Below, one piece after another: positions 62,149-64,000 of a stretch of 64,000 nucleotides of DNA. Positions within the stretch are counted from its first letter, which is position 1. The number at the start of each line of letters is the position of its first letter. Location of the stretch: positions 14,390,276 through 14,454,275 of the forward strand of contig NC_135568.1 in assembly GCF_964340395.1 (NCBI RefSeq). Direction: 5' to 3'. This stretch comes from Glandiceps talaboti (lineage: Eukaryota > Hemichordata > Enteropneusta > Spengelidae). The notes under the pieces were generated by a model. It worked only from the letters and a program-made list of their open reading frames with translations. It did not search any database and was not told the DNA's origin. The position numbers and the translations under genes are program-made.

Positions 62149-62324
62149 CTCCATGTCAATAACTCCAGTGTTTGGTTCAACGTCAGATTGGTCCTCACTT
62201 CACTGATGGACAGATTATCAACATCTACATTACAAACTTTTTGATGATTTTCCAAACAGCCTATAGTAACTTCCTTTCCACAATTCACACAAGATACTTT
62301 GGCTGCCTTACTTTCTCGCTCTTC
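62149..62324 (-). CDS. transposon zinc-finger gene, exon 2 (CCHC finger)
   Basis: Follows the acceptor TTTTTCTGCTTTAG and continues phase 0 from exon 1: EERESKAAKVSCVNCGKEVT then IGCLENHQKVC. The C-x2-C-x12-H-x3-C spacing (SCVNCG...NHQKVC) is a CCHC finger, like those of ubiquitin-binding UBZ type. It ends at a possible donor GTACTG (GT at 62148-62147) before the 35-bp array. Later exons are not identified. Confidence 0.6.
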
Positions 62325-62981
62325 CTAAAGCAGAAAAAAAATACAAATAATTAAATCTTACTTGATTATTTAATGTTTAATTAAAAAACAGTAGTTACAA
62401 ACATTTATCAAGCTATACAGGTCTTCCTTAGGGCCACAAGCTTGACTAGTTCCTAGGAACTATTTTTACAATATCCATTTTGTGTAAATTTTGATATTTT
62501 GTATATTTGTGGATAAATTTAGAGTATTTTGTAAGTCTATAAATTTCTGGCAATAAAAGTTTTTATATTAGTATATATTAGTATTTGTTAAATGCTGATA
62601 TCAATTTTTTTTAAGGTGGTATGTATGTAAAAGGTACACAAGTTCTCTTGTCATTTTGTGCCAGTTTTACCAGCTTTCCACCTTTCTATTGCTGGGGTTC
62701 CCATACCTTAAACACCGGGATATGGCCAAGGTCAGTTAAAATATAATCGATACACACAAACCAAATAAAATATCTCTTTTGCCAAATCTGATGTGTGCTG
62801 AAATGAGTGTCTAAGAAAAATAAATCATCATTCCAGTATTTTCAAAGCTTCAACCTATCATAAGATCAATCTGTATATGTTAGCTATGTGCCCCTTATGT
62901 ATTAGTCTTTCTTTGTATAAATTTGTTTTAAAATCTATTTCCTTGTTAATACCTATTATTCATTTCACAAATTCCACTTAC

Positions 62982-63335
62982 CTCACAGTGAGCGCTGCTA
63001 GCGCTGTGATCTATCTGCATATTCTTTTGCAGGGGTCTCACATAAGCTACAGCGTGCTTTAACACGGACTCGTCCCTAAAATAAGGTACCGAATAGCCAC
63101 TGCTAGGCATGGGTAGAGGGGTTAGTAGTTTGCCACCAGCATGCATGTTCCTGTATATTATAAATCCACCACCATCTGCCAGTTTAGGATAATGACGGTA
63201 TAGAGTTTCCTGCAAATGTTCGAAACCACCATCCCCATCAAACGTTATTTTTCGCGTGCCCAGTCCCACCTTCCTAAGTTCCTCTCGTTCCAGTAGGGAT
63301 GGTACACAAGACGTATCGTCACTGTCGTGGTGCAT
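62982..63335 (-). CDS. transposon zinc-finger gene, exon 1 (118 residues)
   Basis: Starts at the ATG at 63335 (MHHDSDDTSC) and runs to the donor GAG|GTAAGT (GT at 62981-62980), phase 0. The segment KVGLGTRKITFDGDGGFEHL, YPKLADGGGFIIYR and GYSVPYFRDE...AYVRPLQ matches, from memory, an N-terminal module of repeat-rich animal proteins often labelled G2/M-phase-specific E3 ubiquitin ligase-like, which end in a HECT-like domain. No HECT domain is seen here. The assignment rests on recalled pattern and needs a search. Confidence 0.6.
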
Positions 63336-63552
63336 GTCTTACTGCTTCCGGGTCGATTACCGTTGTGATCCTCAGCTTACTTGTTATAATCTGAAGAAAA
63401 CTTCTATGACGAAATATGACGTAGGGTATGACGCGTCGTGACGTAGTTGAGTTGACAATCAGCCATCCTAAGGGGTACCAGTTTGGTAATAGTATAGATT
63501 GATTCATCCGCCAGATGCATTGACTTGTCGTTTTTTCAAGAGTTTGACTATC

Positions 63553-63882
63553 ATCCAGACCTGACTTATTACTTGATGTTCCTGACTTGTCATTTGACGG
63601 ACCTGACTTATCACTTGACGTTCCTGACTTGTCAATTGACGGACCTGACTTATCACTTGACGTTCCTGACTTGTCAATTGACAGACCTGACTTATCACTT
63701 GACGCTCCTGACTTGTCAATTGACGGACCTGACTTATCACTTGACGTTCCTGACTTGTCAATTGACGGACCTGACTTATCACTTGACGCTCCTGACTTGT
63801 CATTTGATGTACCCGACTTGTCACTTGATGTACCTGACTTATCACTTGACGAGTTCGACTTTTGACGTGGATTACGCTCCAT
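63553..63882 (-). repeat. right terminal inverted repeat with 21-bp subterminal array
   Basis: Inverse of 50607-50906. On the minus strand the tip ATGGAGCGTAATCCACG is followed by about 14 units of the 21-bp repeat, with the same TCAAGTGATAAGTCAGGTAC start. Unit number and order differ slightly from the left end. Bases 63892-64000 have no recognised content. Confidence 0.85.
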
Positions 63883-63891
63883 AGATTTAAA
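63883..63891. repeat. right target-site duplication of the large transposon
   Basis: AGATTTAAA immediately outside the right end; see AGATTTAAT at 50598-50606. Confidence 0.75.
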
Positions 63892-64000
63892 ATTATTTTG
63901 TGAAAATTTGTTACACTTGCAGACTACAAAATTGTAGAGTCATAATTTATGAGTTGTGACAGCGGTGTCACAGCTTTGTACATGGGTGTGACAGCCTTGT

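Larger units (their letters stand above)
50607..63882. mobile_element. large DNA transposon, about 13.3 kb, with inverted ends
   Basis: The left end (50607, ATGGAGCGTAATCCACG onward) and the right end (63882, same on the minus strand) are nearly identical for about 90 bases, then both continue as arrays of a 21-bp unit. Homology stops abruptly at the outer limits, where the flanks give a near-perfect 9-bp duplication. The interior carries transposase-like exons on the plus strand and a zinc-finger gene on the minus strand, converging on a satellite-filled centre. The transposase is broken, so this copy is probably immobile on its own. A nested or composite origin is possible. Confidence 0.75.

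Overview
The window is animal (metazoan) nuclear DNA. It is AT-rich and intron-containing, with consensus GT-AG splice sites, a caspase domain, animal-type leucine-rich-repeat (LRR) proteins, long simple-sequence arrays (ACAT/ATGT, CT, GA, TA, ATT) and many short inverted-repeat elements. A marine invertebrate is the natural guess. I cannot assign a phylum from sequence alone.

Region 1 (0-24 kb, minus strand) is an array of four related LRR genes. Three close paralogues (bodies at 648-2393, 9629-11410 and 18678-20527) and a more distant one (21653-23527) share an N-terminal module that fits the elongin-BC box plus Cul2 box (VHL box) of ZYG11/ZER1/LRR1-type substrate receptors of CRL2 ubiquitin ligases. 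AMN1-type LRRs follow. A fifth member, intact and closest to the fourth, lies inverted at 44717-46546 (+). Three paralogues keep a homologous non-coding 5' exon with a good donor. Two copies are broken: one by a 13-nt deletion, one by a single TGG-to-TGA change.

Region 2 (28-42 kb) holds a two-exon minus-strand gene (exons 30223-31318 and 28503-29116) that joins in frame at a perfect donor/acceptor pair. It encodes a 569-residue protein with about ten SHOC2-like LRRs fused to a caspase domain that keeps its catalytic His and Cys. A separate LRR-only gene lies at 41234-41944 (-). The rest of this region is non-coding and rich in simple repeats and small inverted-repeat elements.

Region 3 (50607-63882) looks like one large DNA transposon of about 13.3 kb. 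Its two ends are inverted copies of each other (a 5' tip then a tandem 21-bp repeat), flanked by AGATTTAAT and AGATTTAAA, an 8/9-matching 9-bp target-site duplication. Inside are pieces of a decayed integrase-like (rve/DDE) transposase on the plus strand, a spliced minus-strand gene with a CCHC zinc finger, and three large satellite arrays (60-bp, 57-bp and 35-bp units). The 35-bp array alone spans about 3.5 kb.

Taken together, the window combines a young, partly decaying family of putative ubiquitin-ligase receptors, an LRR-caspase that could couple recognition directly to proteolysis, and an active mobile-element background. The link between these as one pathway is inference only.
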